This document shows, in pieces, positions 8,978 to 15,446 of a stretch of 64,000 nt of DNA; position 1 is the first letter of the stretch, and each line of letters begins with the position of its first letter. The DNA is from Caulobacteraceae bacterium (GTDB taxonomy: Bacteria > Pseudomonadota > Alphaproteobacteria > Caulobacterales > Caulobacteraceae): contig JAUJMO010000001.1 in assembly GCA_030446805.1 (NCBI GenBank), forward strand, positions 1,563,768 to 1,627,767, written 5' to 3'. The position numbers and the translations under genes were made by a program. The notes below the pieces were generated by a model. The model made no database searches and had not been told where the DNA came from. It saw only the letters and a program-made list of their open reading frames with translations.

Positions 8978-9214
8978 TTAGCCGACCTCCAGAGTCTCCC
9001 CGCCGTCCGTGCGTCGCAGCGGGAAGCTGTCCGCCCAGAAGCGGGTGGTGCTCTGACCGGTGACGATCTCCACGCGCACGCTGCAGGCCTTGCCTTCGCT
9101 TTGCGCCAGCCGGGCGCCCGCGGCGGCCAGGATGAGGACGATGGCGGCGTGGGCCGAGCCGTCGTGCCCGTCGACAACCGCGTCCACCGCGGCCTTGGCC
9201 ATGTCTCGCGTCAT
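8978..9214 (-). CDS. Small hypothetical protein at downstream end of phage operon
   Basis: This 78-residue acidic protein lies 43 bases after the terminase C-terminal piece on the same strand. I do not recognise a family. It has an amphipathic N-terminal half (AAIVLILAAAGARLAQSEGK) and a beta-rich C-terminal half (VRVEIVTGQSTTRFWADSF). It may be the last gene of the prophage remnant. In a working phage of this type a portal gene would be expected after the terminase, so this marks where the packaging module has been cut. A second ATG at 9202 is possible. Confidence 0.5.
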   Translation of the reverse strand: MTRDMAKAAVDAVVDGHDGSAHAAIVLILAAAGARLAQSEGKACSVRVEIVTGQSTTRFWADSFPLRRTDGGETLEVG

Positions 9215-9257
9215 GGTCGCAGCCCCCGAGGTGTTTCGCTGAACGGGAGGTGAGCGG

Positions 9258-9998
9258 TCACACCACCACCCCGCGCAGGTTGCGCCGCCGCGGCCCGTCC
9301 GCGTTCGGCCTGGTGGCGGCGAGCCGCAGCATCATGCAGGCGTAGCGGCTGGCGCTGATCCGGTCGTCCACCAGCTTCACGATCCGGCCGTCCTTGCGGT
9401 GATAGGTCCGGAACTCCCCAAGCCAGCCGACGCAGCTGCGAAACACCTTCCAGCGGCCGGTCTGCATGCGCTCGAGCATCTGGGCGATCCCGGCCTCCAC
9501 GCCGTTGCCGCCGCTTTCATGCGTCGCGAACTCGGGCAGGAGGCTCAGCCCGGCGGCGCGGTACTGCTCGGCCAGCGCCAGGCCGGAACCCTTGTCGTGC
9601 TGCAGCCCGTCGTGCGGCCAGGCCCAGGGCAGCCAGTCGCCCCAAGGCCTGAGCGCAATGGCGGCCACGCCCGGCACGGTTTGGCGCGCGGCCCATTCGG
9701 CGGTGACATAGACGACGTCGGCGTCGCGGTCCCACGCCAGCCGGCAGGCCGCGCTCGGGTGGTCCCAGCCGAAGTCCAGCCCCCCGATCTGCGCCCAGTG
9801 CGACGGGACCGGGATGTCGTCCACCGTGATCTCGGCCTCGGCCACGCCGGAGAACACAGCCCCCTCGCCCATGGCCGGCAGGCCCAGGATGCGCGCTTGG
9901 CGCTCGTGCTCGGGGTAGCTGGCGATAATCGCGGTCCGCTGCTCCGGCGTGTAGTGTTCCGCGTCCTCGATCCCCATGCGGGTGACGTGGCGCGTCAT
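9258..9998 (-). CDS. Phage terminase large subunit, C-terminal (nuclease) part
   Basis: This 246-residue protein matches the C-terminal half of P22-like terminase large subunits. The stretch after the first residues (RHVTRMGIEDAEHYTPEQ), IASYPEHERQARILG, IGGLDFGWDHPSAA with the first nuclease Asp, TAWPHDGLQHDKGSG-like PWAWPHDGLQHDKGSG and FRTYHRKDGRIVK are all typical of the nuclease domain that cuts concatemeric DNA during packaging. The ATPase half is encoded separately upstream (10237-10953). Between them lies an 81-codon gene. The ATG overlaps the stop of that gene (ATGA). The two halves together would cover one normal terminase of about 480 residues, so the split is internal and neat. 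Whether the halves assemble is unknown. Confidence 0.82.
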   Translation of the reverse strand: MTRHVTRMGIEDAEHYTPEQRTAIIASYPEHERQARILGLPAMGEGAVFSGVAEAEITVDDIPVPSHWAQIGGLDFGWDHPSAACRLAWDRDADVVYVTAEWAARQTVPGVAAIALRPWGDWLPWAWPHDGLQHDKGSGLALAEQYRAAGLSLLPEFATHESGGNGVEAGIAQMLERMQTGRWKVFRSCVGWLGEFRTYHRKDGRIVKLVDDRISASRYACMMLRLAATRPNADGPRRRNLRGVVV

Positions 9999-10240
9999 CG
10001 GGCCGCTCCGGCCGGCGGAAAGCGTCCGAGGGTGGCCAGCACCTGGCGCGCGGCGGCGTGCCCGGTCGGCATGCGTATCGTGCGCCAGCCGCGCCCTTCG
10101 CTGGCGGCCACCACCAGGACGGGCCCGCTGGAGGGGTCGTCACGGTGCAGTTCGACGCTAAAGGCGCCACGCGGGGTGTCCACCATCCATGGCCAGGGGC
10201 TGATCTCGCCCAACAGCGCGAGGGCGTCGCCGGACTTCAC
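9995..10240 (-). CDS. 81-aa protein inserted between terminase halves
   Basis: This gene starts at a GTG whose bases overlap the stop of the terminase ATPase piece (GTGA) and ends overlapping the start of the nuclease piece (ATGA). The 81-residue product begins MKSGDALALLGEISPWPWM and contains a beta-rich middle (VLVVAASEGRGWRTIRMP) and a helical C-terminus (HAAARQVLATLGRFPPAG). I recognise no family. Both junctions are translationally coupled, so it looks like a maintained gene rather than debris. It occupies the exact spot where other P22-like terminases run straight from the ATPase to the nuclease domain. It could be a host-derived or phage accessory insertion; a function in packaging is only a possibility. 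Confidence 0.6.
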   Translation of the reverse strand: MKSGDALALLGEISPWPWMVDTPRGAFSVELHRDDPSSGPVLVVAASEGRGWRTIRMPTGHAAARQVLATLGRFPPAGAAR

Positions 10241-10953
10241 AGCGGGCTCTCCCCGAGGAACATGCGCACCACCTCCGAGAAGCCCAGCAGAGGGGTGAAG
10301 GTTATCCAGATCGGGCCGGTGGTGGTGTTGGTCCGCGTGATCGCCTCCATGTAGATGTCGAGCGGCGGCTCCTCGTCCATCCAGATCCCGTCCAGCGTCT
10401 CGCCCTGCCACTTCTCGCGGCCCTGCTCGTAGGACTTGAACCCGAGGGTGGCCGTCCCGCCCGAGAGGTGTTTCACCGTCACATTGTCCAGCGCATTGGC
10501 GGCGGAGCCCGACTTGCGGTCCCAGTCCTTGAGCCGGTCGGCCGGAATGAAGCCGGTGCCCCAGCTCGCCTCGTCCTTGGGTTCGCCCACCAGCAGCCTC
10601 TGGCAGGTGTCGCGGGTCACCTCCGAGGTCTTGGACCCGGCCCACAGCCGGGGAGCCGCGGTGAAGCGCCGGCCCGTCCACCAGTCCGGATACAGCCCCG
10701 TCAGATGGATCGCCGTCTCGGCGGCCCCGCAATAGCTCTTGCCCAGCTGGTTTCCCGCCATGAGCAGGCGTTCGCGGTGCTGGGATCCGGAGGCGTGAAA
10801 GGCCATCTGTTTCGCGTAGGGGCGATACCGATCGAGCCTAGTGCGGTCGAGCCGGCGCTGCTTCTCCGCCAGCAGCGCCGCCAGATCGCGCTTCGCCTCC
10901 AGCGGCAGAGACCGCCCGGAGCAGTTGAGCAATTCGACCGTCGAGCTCTGCAT
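10237..10953 (-). CDS. Phage terminase large subunit, N-terminal (ATPase) part
   Basis: This 238-residue protein carries the packaging ATPase domain of a P22-like terminase. Visible motifs are YRPYAKQMAFHASGSQHRERLL before the Walker A loop MAGNQLGKSYCGAAE, a Walker B motif with catalytic Glu in LDGIWMDEEPP, and the coupling-type segment IWITFTPLLGFSEVVRMFLG at the end. It stops just where other family members continue into the nuclease domain. The start is supported by GGAGG about 14 bases upstream of the ATG at 10953, although this makes the gene overlap the upstream TerS-like gene by 116 bases. The protein needs the separate nuclease piece to act as a packaging motor. Confidence 0.82.
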   Translation of the reverse strand: MQSSTVELLNCSGRSLPLEAKRDLAALLAEKQRRLDRTRLDRYRPYAKQMAFHASGSQHRERLLMAGNQLGKSYCGAAETAIHLTGLYPDWWTGRRFTAAPRLWAGSKTSEVTRDTCQRLLVGEPKDEASWGTGFIPADRLKDWDRKSGSAANALDNVTVKHLSGGTATLGFKSYEQGREKWQGETLDGIWMDEEPPLDIYMEAITRTNTTTGPIWITFTPLLGFSEVVRMFLGESPL

Positions 10954-11221
10954 GACTCAGCCCCTCCAACTCGGAAACCGTGACCGTGACCTCCTTGGGC
11001 AGGGTCGCCGCGACCACGCGGCAATAGGCGACGGGGTCCTTGTCCCGGCACCTCTGCACCGCCACCGCCCCGTGCTCCGCGAAGTCGTCGGCCAGCGCAC
11101 GCAGAAACCCCTCCGCCAAGCGATCGCGCGGACCCTCCGGTCGCCCGGGCTTGCCGCTTCGCCTCGGCCGGGACGAGGGCGACCCTGCTGTTTCGTCGTC
11201 GGGTTCAAAGGCGTCGGCCAT
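10838..11221 (-). CDS. Small terminase-like (TerS) DNA-packaging protein
   Basis: This 127-residue protein lies directly before the large terminase gene, where the small subunit normally sits. The pattern GRPEGPRDRLAEGFLRALADDF, a DNA-recognition-like helix, followed by DKDPVAYCRVVAATLPKEV matches the layout of small terminase or packaging proteins in alphaproteobacterial prophages (a basic GRP start, then a DP(V/A)AY...LPK(E/Q)V segment). A following ELEGLSHAELDGRIAQLL helix is also typical. Its last 38 codons overlap the start of the terminase gene in another frame. In a packaging motor it would recognise the pac site. The call rests on position and pattern rather than on a strong family signature. 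Confidence 0.6.
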   Translation of the reverse strand: MADAFEPDDETAGSPSSRPRRSGKPGRPEGPRDRLAEGFLRALADDFAEHGAVAVQRCRDKDPVAYCRVVAATLPKEVTVTVSELEGLSHAELDGRIAQLLRAVSAAGGEARSGGAAGGEAAPARPH

Positions 11222-11234
11222 TGTGAAGCCGGGC

Positions 11235-11519
11235 TCAAACGACGAAGCCGCACGCGCGCAGGGTCTGCGCCTGCGCGTCGGTGACGACGATCTCGGTCCG
11301 GGCGTCGTGTGTGGCGCCCGCGCCGTCGCTGATCCTGCCGCCGCCGGCTTCGGTCACCGTGACCATCTGCTCGCCGTGTGCGAGCGAGCCGCCGGCTGCA
11401 CCGTCGCCGTCGCCGTCCAGAGCCTGGGTTGGGGCCGGTGTAAGGGCCCGTGTCAGCGACACCCCTTGAGCGGGCGCTTGTTCGGGGTTCCGGGCCGTGA
11501 TCCGGGGTCGTCGAGCCAT
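11235..11519 (-). CDS. Hypothetical phage-operon protein, 94 aa
   Basis: This small gene starts at an ATG preceded by GAGGAA and runs in the same direction as the terminase genes, ending 13 bases before the TerS-like gene. The N-terminus is basic (MARRPRITARNPEQAPAQG), the middle Gly/Ala/Asp-rich and flexible, and the C-terminus is well formed (TEIVVTDAQAQTLRACGFVV). I recognise no family. Position in the operon suggests a phage accessory protein. The open frame could be extended upstream by 24 residues but the ribosome site supports this start. Confidence 0.5.
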   Translation of the reverse strand: MARRPRITARNPEQAPAQGVSLTRALTPAPTQALDGDGDGAAGGSLAHGEQMVTVTEAGGGRISDGAGATHDARTEIVVTDAQAQTLRACGFVV

Positions 11520-11627
11520 GGGTTCCTCGCAACGGTTCGGGGGTGGGCGGGCGACGCGCTCCCGGCCCCGAACCGGGAGCGCGCGCCACAAGCGCGAGCG
11601 GCGGCGCGTTTCGGTTAAGCAGGGGTT

Positions 11628-12341
11628 TCACACCGGGCTCCGAGGCCGGAGGATCATCTGGTCTCCTCCGCGTGGTGGACCGCGCGCACGTCCAGCCGCT
11701 TGAACACGGGGCCGCACTCGCGGTTGAGGCGGTCGGCGGTGAACTGTTGGGGAGCGAGCACCTGAGGGTGGGCGCCGCTGCGCCAGCCGCAGGGGTCCAG
11801 CCTGGTGCTCGACCACCGCCGCCCGCAGGGCGGGCTCGGGGAAGACGGGCGGAGCGGCCGCGCCTTCCGCGGCGCGCGGGCCGCGCCCGCCCGGTTGAAG
11901 GGAAGAAGGGGACCTGGACCCCTCTTCCTTCAACGGTGAAGGTGACGGGCAGTCCGCAAGCACTGCTTCCAGACTGCTTGAAGCACGACCTGCGGCACGG
12001 GTCTTGGCAGCCTTGGCCCGCCCTCCCGCCGCGGCCCGCTCGGCGAACCGCGCCTTGCGCGCGGTCCAGCTCTCGAGCTCGGCATGGACGCGCTTGTGCC
12101 GCCAACGGCCGTCGACCACGGTGAAGAAGCGCTCCAGCTTGGGCCGCAGCGCCTTCCACTCGCGCGGGCTGGCGAGCACGATGGAGGCCAGCTCCGCATC
12201 GTCGTCCCGCGGCGGGCCGTTGTCCCAATAGTCCATGATCAGCAGCAGGTAGCCGCCGTGCTGATCCCGCGTCAGCCGGGCGGTCCCCTGGCGGTAGTCG
12301 CCGATGTAGGGCGGCATCCAGACGTTGGGCTTGTCGGTCAT
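11628..12341 (-). CDS. DUF1376 (YdaU-like) phage protein with apparent frameshift
   Basis: The N-terminal 110 residues (MTDKPNVWMPPYIGDYRQGT, DQHGGYLLLIMDYW, ELASIVLASPREWKALRPKL, RFFTVVDGRWRHKRVHAEL) form a clear DUF1376 domain, found in phage replication-associated proteins. The C-terminal 50 residues are Arg/Pro-rich and look out of frame. In a second minus frame the same DNA reads RLDPCGWRSGAHPQVL and then FTADRLNRECGPVFKRLDV before a stop at 11654, which looks like the true family C-terminus. The two frames join near 11800-11805 with one extra base. The gene is therefore probably a frameshift mutant, or the assembly has an error there. The ATG overlaps the stop of the upstream small gene (ATGA). 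Confidence 0.75.
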   Translation of the reverse strand: MTDKPNVWMPPYIGDYRQGTARLTRDQHGGYLLLIMDYWDNGPPRDDDAELASIVLASPREWKALRPKLERFFTVVDGRWRHKRVHAELESWTARKARFAERAAAGGRAKAAKTRAAGRASSSLEAVLADCPSPSPLKEEGSRSPSSLQPGGRGPRAAEGAAAPPVFPEPALRAAVVEHQAGPLRLAQRRPPSGARSPTVHRRPPQPRVRPRVQAAGRARGPPRGGDQMILRPRSPV

Positions 12342-12598
12342 GCGCCCGGACCCCGTGGTGGCCAGCCGTCCCCGGCAGCCCTGACGGCCAACCCAGGCGC
12401 GGCCTCGGCAGCTTGGACAAAGGGCGCGATCACCTCCGCCATCCACAGAAGCTTGGCCCGGGCGGTCCGGGGGTCCGTCACCTCGTCCCCTTCGAACGAC
12501 CAGGCGAACCGGCGGTCTGCGCCCAGCTCGCAGGTCACGAGGCGCGAACCCTCCCGGCCCAGGGGCGAGGGCTCGCAGCGCCAGGAGGCCGGGCTCAC
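12338..12598 (-). CDS. Hypothetical protein in phage operon, 86 aa
   Basis: This gene starts at a GTG that overlaps the stop of the GcrA-like gene (GTGA) and ends overlapping the start of the DUF1376 gene (ATGA), so it is firmly part of the operon. The product contains SPASWRCEPSPLGREGSRLV, FAWSFEGDEVTDPRTARAKL and a C-terminal helix LLWMAEVIAPFVQAAEAAPG. I do not recognise a family. It is likely a small phage accessory protein of early function by position. Confidence 0.55.
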   Translation of the reverse strand: MSPASWRCEPSPLGREGSRLVTCELGADRRFAWSFEGDEVTDPRTARAKLLWMAEVIAPFVQAAEAAPGLAVRAAGDGWPPRGPGA

Positions 12599-13149
12599 CG
12601 CGATCTCCCCGGCTCGGCCGAGCAATAGGCGACAGCCGTGTGCACCGGGCAATAGACCTTCACCGCGCGGGCCCCGCAGACCATGGCCTCGATCCCCTCG
12701 CCCCGCACGATCCAGCGGCAGTCCGAGCCGGGCTCGCCGGCCAGGCCACGGGCCTGCAACAACGGCTTGGGTTCGTGGGTGATGACAGGCTCGCGAAGTG
12801 GCGTGAGCTCCGGCTCTTCGGGCGCACGCTCGCGGGCCCGGCCGGGATTGATCATCAGGTGCGCCCGCCGCTCGTCTCGAGCCTTGGTCGCGGCGCCGTC
12901 GGGCGCCCAGACCTTGGCCGCGCCCTTCTTCCCGGCGTGGCGGGCGGCCAGCCGCAAGGTCTCCGCCGCGACCGGGCGTTTTCCGAACAAGCGATTGGCC
13001 TTGCCAAGGACCGCGTTGCGGGTGAGCCCGCCCCCGTAAACCCGCGCGATCTCCGTGGCGCTCTCGCCCTTCTCCAGCCAGCGCACCTTGAGATCGGCTT
13101 CGATCTCGGGCGTCCACGGGAAAAGCCGGCGATCCAGGGCCCCGCTCAT
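12595..13149 (-). CDS. GcrA-family cell-cycle regulator homologue (phage-associated)
   Basis: This 184-residue protein has the two parts of GcrA. The N-terminal winged-helix-like region reads FPWTPEIEADLKVRWLEKG, SATEIARVYGGGLTRNAVLGKANRL, matching GcrA's W(T/S)DERVELLKKLW...SA(S/T)QIA...TRNAVIGKVHRL. The C-terminal part reads DCRWIVRGEGIEAMVCGARAV then YCPVHTAVAYCS, matching GcrA's CxW...FCG...YC..H...AY sigma-70-interacting module. In Caulobacter, GcrA binds the housekeeping sigma factor and activates promoters with methylated GANTC. Here the gene heads the minus-strand phage operon, so it may redirect host transcription or time phage expression. The protein carries a longer linker than usual host GcrA. 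It is divergent from a small plus-strand gene. Confidence 0.8.
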   Translation of the reverse strand: MSGALDRRLFPWTPEIEADLKVRWLEKGESATEIARVYGGGLTRNAVLGKANRLFGKRPVAAETLRLAARHAGKKGAAKVWAPDGAATKARDERRAHLMINPGRARERAPEEPELTPLREPVITHEPKPLLQARGLAGEPGSDCRWIVRGEGIEAMVCGARAVKVYCPVHTAVAYCSAEPGRSR

Positions 13150-13266
13150 GCGAGCCTCCCCGGTTCGCCAGGTGTGACGCCTTGCCCCGCCTTCGTGATT
13201 CGACGGCTCGGCCGTCCGCCTCTAACCTTTTGGTTGAGGGACGCGTTAAGGGTCGGGGTGTTGAGT

Positions 13267-13599
13267 ATGCCTGTGCCGAGTTCCGCGTCAGACGGTGGTG
13301 CGCCCGAGTGGGTGCTGGAAATGCTCGCCGACCGCGAGTGGCTAAAGGCGCAGCACCGCGCCTGCGTGGGCCTGTTGGCCCATCTGGCGGAGGTGAACGC
13401 CATCCCGGCCGAGGACGGGCTCGTCACGTACATCCGGAGGCTGATGAACGCCTTCGACGAGCGCGAGGACGAGTTGCAGGTGCCCAACATCCGGTCGGGC
13501 CGGCGCAACGCCCTGGAGCTCCGCGCCCTCGCCCGCGCTCGAGAGGTGTACTTCGCCGAGGCGGGGTCGAAATACCTCAAGGACATCGCCAAGGCGTGA
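13267..13599 (+). CDS. Hypothetical protein, 110 aa, divergent from gcrA-like gene
   Basis: This small mostly helical, charged protein contains APEWVLEMLADREWLKAQH, AHLAEVNAIPAEDGLVTYI and an RRLMNAFDEREDELQVPNI segment. I recognise no family. Its start is either ATG 13267 or a GTG at 13258 (three codons earlier); neither has a strong ribosome site. The gap to the divergent GcrA-like gene is 117 bases and must hold promoters for both. Position within the phage remnant suggests a phage or moron gene. Confidence 0.5.
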   Translation: MPVPSSASDGGAPEWVLEMLADREWLKAQHRACVGLLAHLAEVNAIPAEDGLVTYIRRLMNAFDEREDELQVPNIRSGRRNALELRALARAREVYFAEAGSKYLKDIAKA

Positions 13600-13703
13600 G
13601 CGATCCAGCCGCCTCCCCGCTCGGCGGTGGAGCCGGCCGGACGGCGGGGGGCGGCAGGGTCAGGAGCCGCGAGGCCTGACTTCCGCCCGTCTCCGATCCT
13701 CGG

Positions 13704-13731
13704 GCTCAAGTCCCGGCTCGGCGGCTTGAGC
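13704..13731. terminator. Stem-loop after small plus-strand gene
   Basis: GCTCAAG (13704-13710) and CTTGAGC (13725-13731) pair around a 14-base loop. It lies 105 bases after the hypothetical gene at 13267 and before the XRE promoter. No T-run follows, so its role as a terminator is uncertain. Confidence 0.3.
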
Positions 13732-13793
13732 GCTTGCGTCAACGGCTCCGGAGCGCGCCGCCTTGGGTGAGTCACCTGTTTCATGGCGACTAC

Positions 13794-13878
13794 GTTCTCA
13801 TATGGTGAACGTTCGCACAAGAGGAATGTTCGCAGATAGGGGAACGACAGCTCTGCCCAGGTTTCGCACAATGCGAAC
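13794..13878 (+). promoter_or_regulatory. Operator region of XRE repressor: repeated GTTC[T/G]CA half-sites
   Basis: Directly before the XRE gene are GTTCTCA (13794), GTGAAC (13805), GTTCGCA (13811), GTTCGCA (13828) and the perfect palindrome TTCGCA-CAA-TGCGAA (13863-13877) whose last base is one base from the start codon. The two GTTCGCA copies are 17 bases apart. This layout fits autoregulation by the downstream repressor. The same half-site recurs before the gene at 14696. Confidence 0.6.
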
Positions 13879-14274
13879 ATGGCCAAGCGCCCGCGCAAAC
13901 CCCGGCAGCTAGAGCAGTACGAGGCCTATAAGCAGGCGTCCGGCTGGTATCTCGCCGCGTGGCGCGACCACCGGGGCCTCACCCTGGACGAGCTCGCCGC
14001 CGAGATGGAAACCTCCAAAGGGTTCATCAGCGACCTCGAGACCGGGGCCGTCGACAAGGACGGAAAGCGGCGCCGCTACAACAGCGACCTCTTGGCCAAG
14101 GCCGCCGCCGCGGTGGACACCACCATGGGCTTCCTCGTGGATGTGAACCCCTTCACCGTGGACGGCGACTTCACCCGGCGGGTGTCCATGATCCGGGAGT
14201 TGGACGCGCGCGATCGCGACGAGGTCTTCCGCCTGGCGGACACCCTCGCTCGGCGACGAGGCGAAGCGGGATGA
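13879..14274 (+). CDS. XRE-family (Cro/cI-type) HTH repressor
   Basis: This 131-residue protein has a helix-turn-helix at residues about 28-58 (LAAWRDHRGLTLDELAAEME, then SKGFISDLETG), typical of Cro/cI-type phage regulators, followed by an acidic C-terminal half ending in DEVFRLADTLARRRG. No peptidase-type LexA domain is present, so it is a short repressor. There is no Shine-Dalgarno; a perfect palindrome ends one base before the ATG, so the message may be leaderless and the repressor may block its own start. It probably controls the phage remnant genes and the gene at 14696, whose promoter carries the same half-sites. It is the likely maintenance repressor of the element. Confidence 0.78.
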   Translation: MAKRPRKPRQLEQYEAYKQASGWYLAAWRDHRGLTLDELAAEMETSKGFISDLETGAVDKDGKRRRYNSDLLAKAAAAVDTTMGFLVDVNPFTVDGDFTRRVSMIRELDARDRDEVFRLADTLARRRGEAG

Positions 14275-14317
14275 GCCATCAGCAAGGCGGCTGAGACAGC
14301 CGGTCCAAGCCCGGCGT

Positions 14318-14518
14318 CTAGGCGGCCCGGCCATGCTCGGCCAGAAGGTCCGGCTCGTCCCAGCACTCCGCCTCCGGGTCTCCCCAGATCATATAGGCCA
14401 CGGCCGGCCGGCCGCGCCGGGCATGGGTCTCCCCCGCCGCCTCGGCGTCCGAGGCGCAGGAGAACTCCTCCAAGGCGCCGCCCTCGGCTTGAACATAGTA
14501 GTGCAAACGGGGCGGCAC
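14318..14518 (-). CDS. Small hypothetical protein, 66 aa
   Basis: This protein starts at a GTG with GAGG seven bases upstream and reads MPPRLHYYVQAEGGALEEFS, then ASDAEAAGETHARRGRPAVA and YMIWGDPEAECWDEPDLLAE. The aromatic, acidic composition differs from the Arg/Pro-rich shadow frames here, so I judge it real. I recognise no family. It is convergent with the XRE gene, ending 43 bases after that gene's stop, and divergent from the gene at 14696. Confidence 0.5.
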   Translation of the reverse strand: MPPRLHYYVQAEGGALEEFSCASDAEAAGETHARRGRPAVAYMIWGDPEAECWDEPDLLAEHGRAA

Positions 14519-14663
14519 GCCGGACCTCGAAACCTTCAGGCGCGACTGATTCCCGCTCTCGCTCCCCTTGTCGAGTCGGACGAGCGAGCCCCACGACCGC
14601 CTTTGACGTGGCGTCCACAGTTTCCTTCCCGAGAACTTAGGCCTTGTGCTACTGTTCCCTATG

Positions 14664-14696
14664 TGAGAACTTCTCATTGTACTGCGGAGGTTCTCA
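14664..14696 (+). promoter_or_regulatory. Candidate XRE operator and ribosome site before 14696 gene
   Basis: TGAGAA-C-TTCTCA (14664-14676) is a perfect palindrome, and GTTCTCA follows at 14690, merging with the GGAGG ribosome site and the start codon. Both are variants of the half-sites before the XRE gene, so the repressor could switch off this promoter. Confidence 0.5.
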
Positions 14697-15190
14697 TGCC
14701 CGTTCCCCAGGCCGTCCCAGCCTCTCCCCTGTCCATCATAGCGGGCGACCCGAACATCAGCCCGGCGTTCCGGCGCGTGCTGGGCGGCGGGCACGATCGC
14801 GTCCAGCGCACCGAAGCCGCGCTGACCCGGCTTGACCAGGGATTGACCGGTGGCGGCCCGGCCCCGGACGCCGGGCGGGAGGCCGCCGCCCAGGCCGTCC
14901 TCGATGACCTGGCCGCCGCCGAGCTGCACGCCTTTCACGGGGCCCGGCTGCAGCTCGAGCGCCGCCTGGGCGTGATCGCCCGCGAGACCGGCGGCACGGC
15001 CGCGGGGGCGGAGGCGCTGCGCCTGCTGAACGCCGTGGCCGGCCTTCTCCGCACCCCGTCCGCCCGGTCGCTGATCGCCTTCCGTACCTCGCGGCAAAAG
15101 GCCGAAGCCCTGGCCTGCCAGGCCGCAACCGAGACCGCGCTCCAACGCGCCTACCACACCGACCCAGACTTCAGCACGGTGGGCGACTGA
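14696..15190 (+). CDS. Hypothetical protein in phage remnant, 164 aa
   Basis: This protein starts at an ATG with a textbook GGAGG six bases upstream. It is helical, beginning MPVPQAVPASPLSIIAGDPN and containing ELHAFHGARLQLERRLGVIA, EALRLLNAVAGLLRTPSARS and AFRTSRQKAEALACQAATET. I recognise no family, and there is no signal peptide or membrane segment. The promoter carries the half-sites of the XRE repressor, so it is probably under prophage control. It is the last gene of the element on this side. Its end overlaps the antisense prepilin peptidase fragment. Confidence 0.6.
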   Translation: MPVPQAVPASPLSIIAGDPNISPAFRRVLGGGHDRVQRTEAALTRLDQGLTGGGPAPDAGREAAAQAVLDDLAAAELHAFHGARLQLERRLGVIARETGGTAAGAEALRLLNAVAGLLRTPSARSLIAFRTSRQKAEALACQAATETALQRAYHTDPDFSTVGD

Positions 15191-15446
15191 CGCCCCGCCG
15201 CGCTACGCGAGGGCGGCCGCCGCATGCGCATCCCGCCTCCATCGCCGGATAGCGGGAGGACACGCTGTCGCCGCAGCCCCGGCAGCGCCCCCGTTGCTGC
15301 AGGTAGCTGAGCAGCGGGATCAGCTTGAGCCCGCTCAGCGGGCGTCCGCAGCCCCGGCGCCGGGCGCGCCCGGCGACCACCCCCTCTCCGAGCGGCAGGC
15401 GCACGGTGAGTAGGGGACAGGCTAGGCGCGAGGGCGCCGCGCCCAC
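15171..15446 (-). pseudogene. Prepilin peptidase N-terminal fragment
   Basis: Reading from about 15413 to 15234, this frame gives LLTVRLPLGEGVVAG, then CGRPLSGLKLIPLLSYLQQR and GRCRGCGDSVSSRYPAMEAG. That is the cytoplasmic zinc-binding and methyltransferase-type domain of type IV prepilin peptidases (family A24; compare RLP.GE..V.GRS.C..CG..L...DLIP.LSYL..RGRCR.CG...S.RYP.ME). The first cysteine of the first CxxC is replaced by Arg. The catalytic aspartate domain is absent, since the frame ends 20 residues later in unrelated sequence. It is a decayed remnant next to the prophage. No intact prepilin peptidase accompanies the Tad locus in this window. Confidence 0.65.

Noticed and set aside
8890-9253. 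Plus-strand and other minus frames at the left edge of the phage remnant
   Set aside because: They overlap the better 78-aa frame and have compositions typical of shadow frames.
10957-12420. A 487-codon minus-strand frame through the phage genes
   Set aside because: It overlaps several genes in other frames and is Arg/Pro-rich; only part of the true C-terminus of the DUF1376 protein lies in a different, third frame.
12640-13266. Upstream extension of the 110-aa gene by more than 200 codons
   Set aside because: It lies antisense to the GcrA-like gene and looks non-coding; the ATG at 13267 is the sensible start.
13704-13731. Hairpin considered as attachment site of the prophage
   Set aside because: No second copy of the sequence is seen at the other end of the element near 8.9 or 15.2 kb, and no integrase or tRNA is close.
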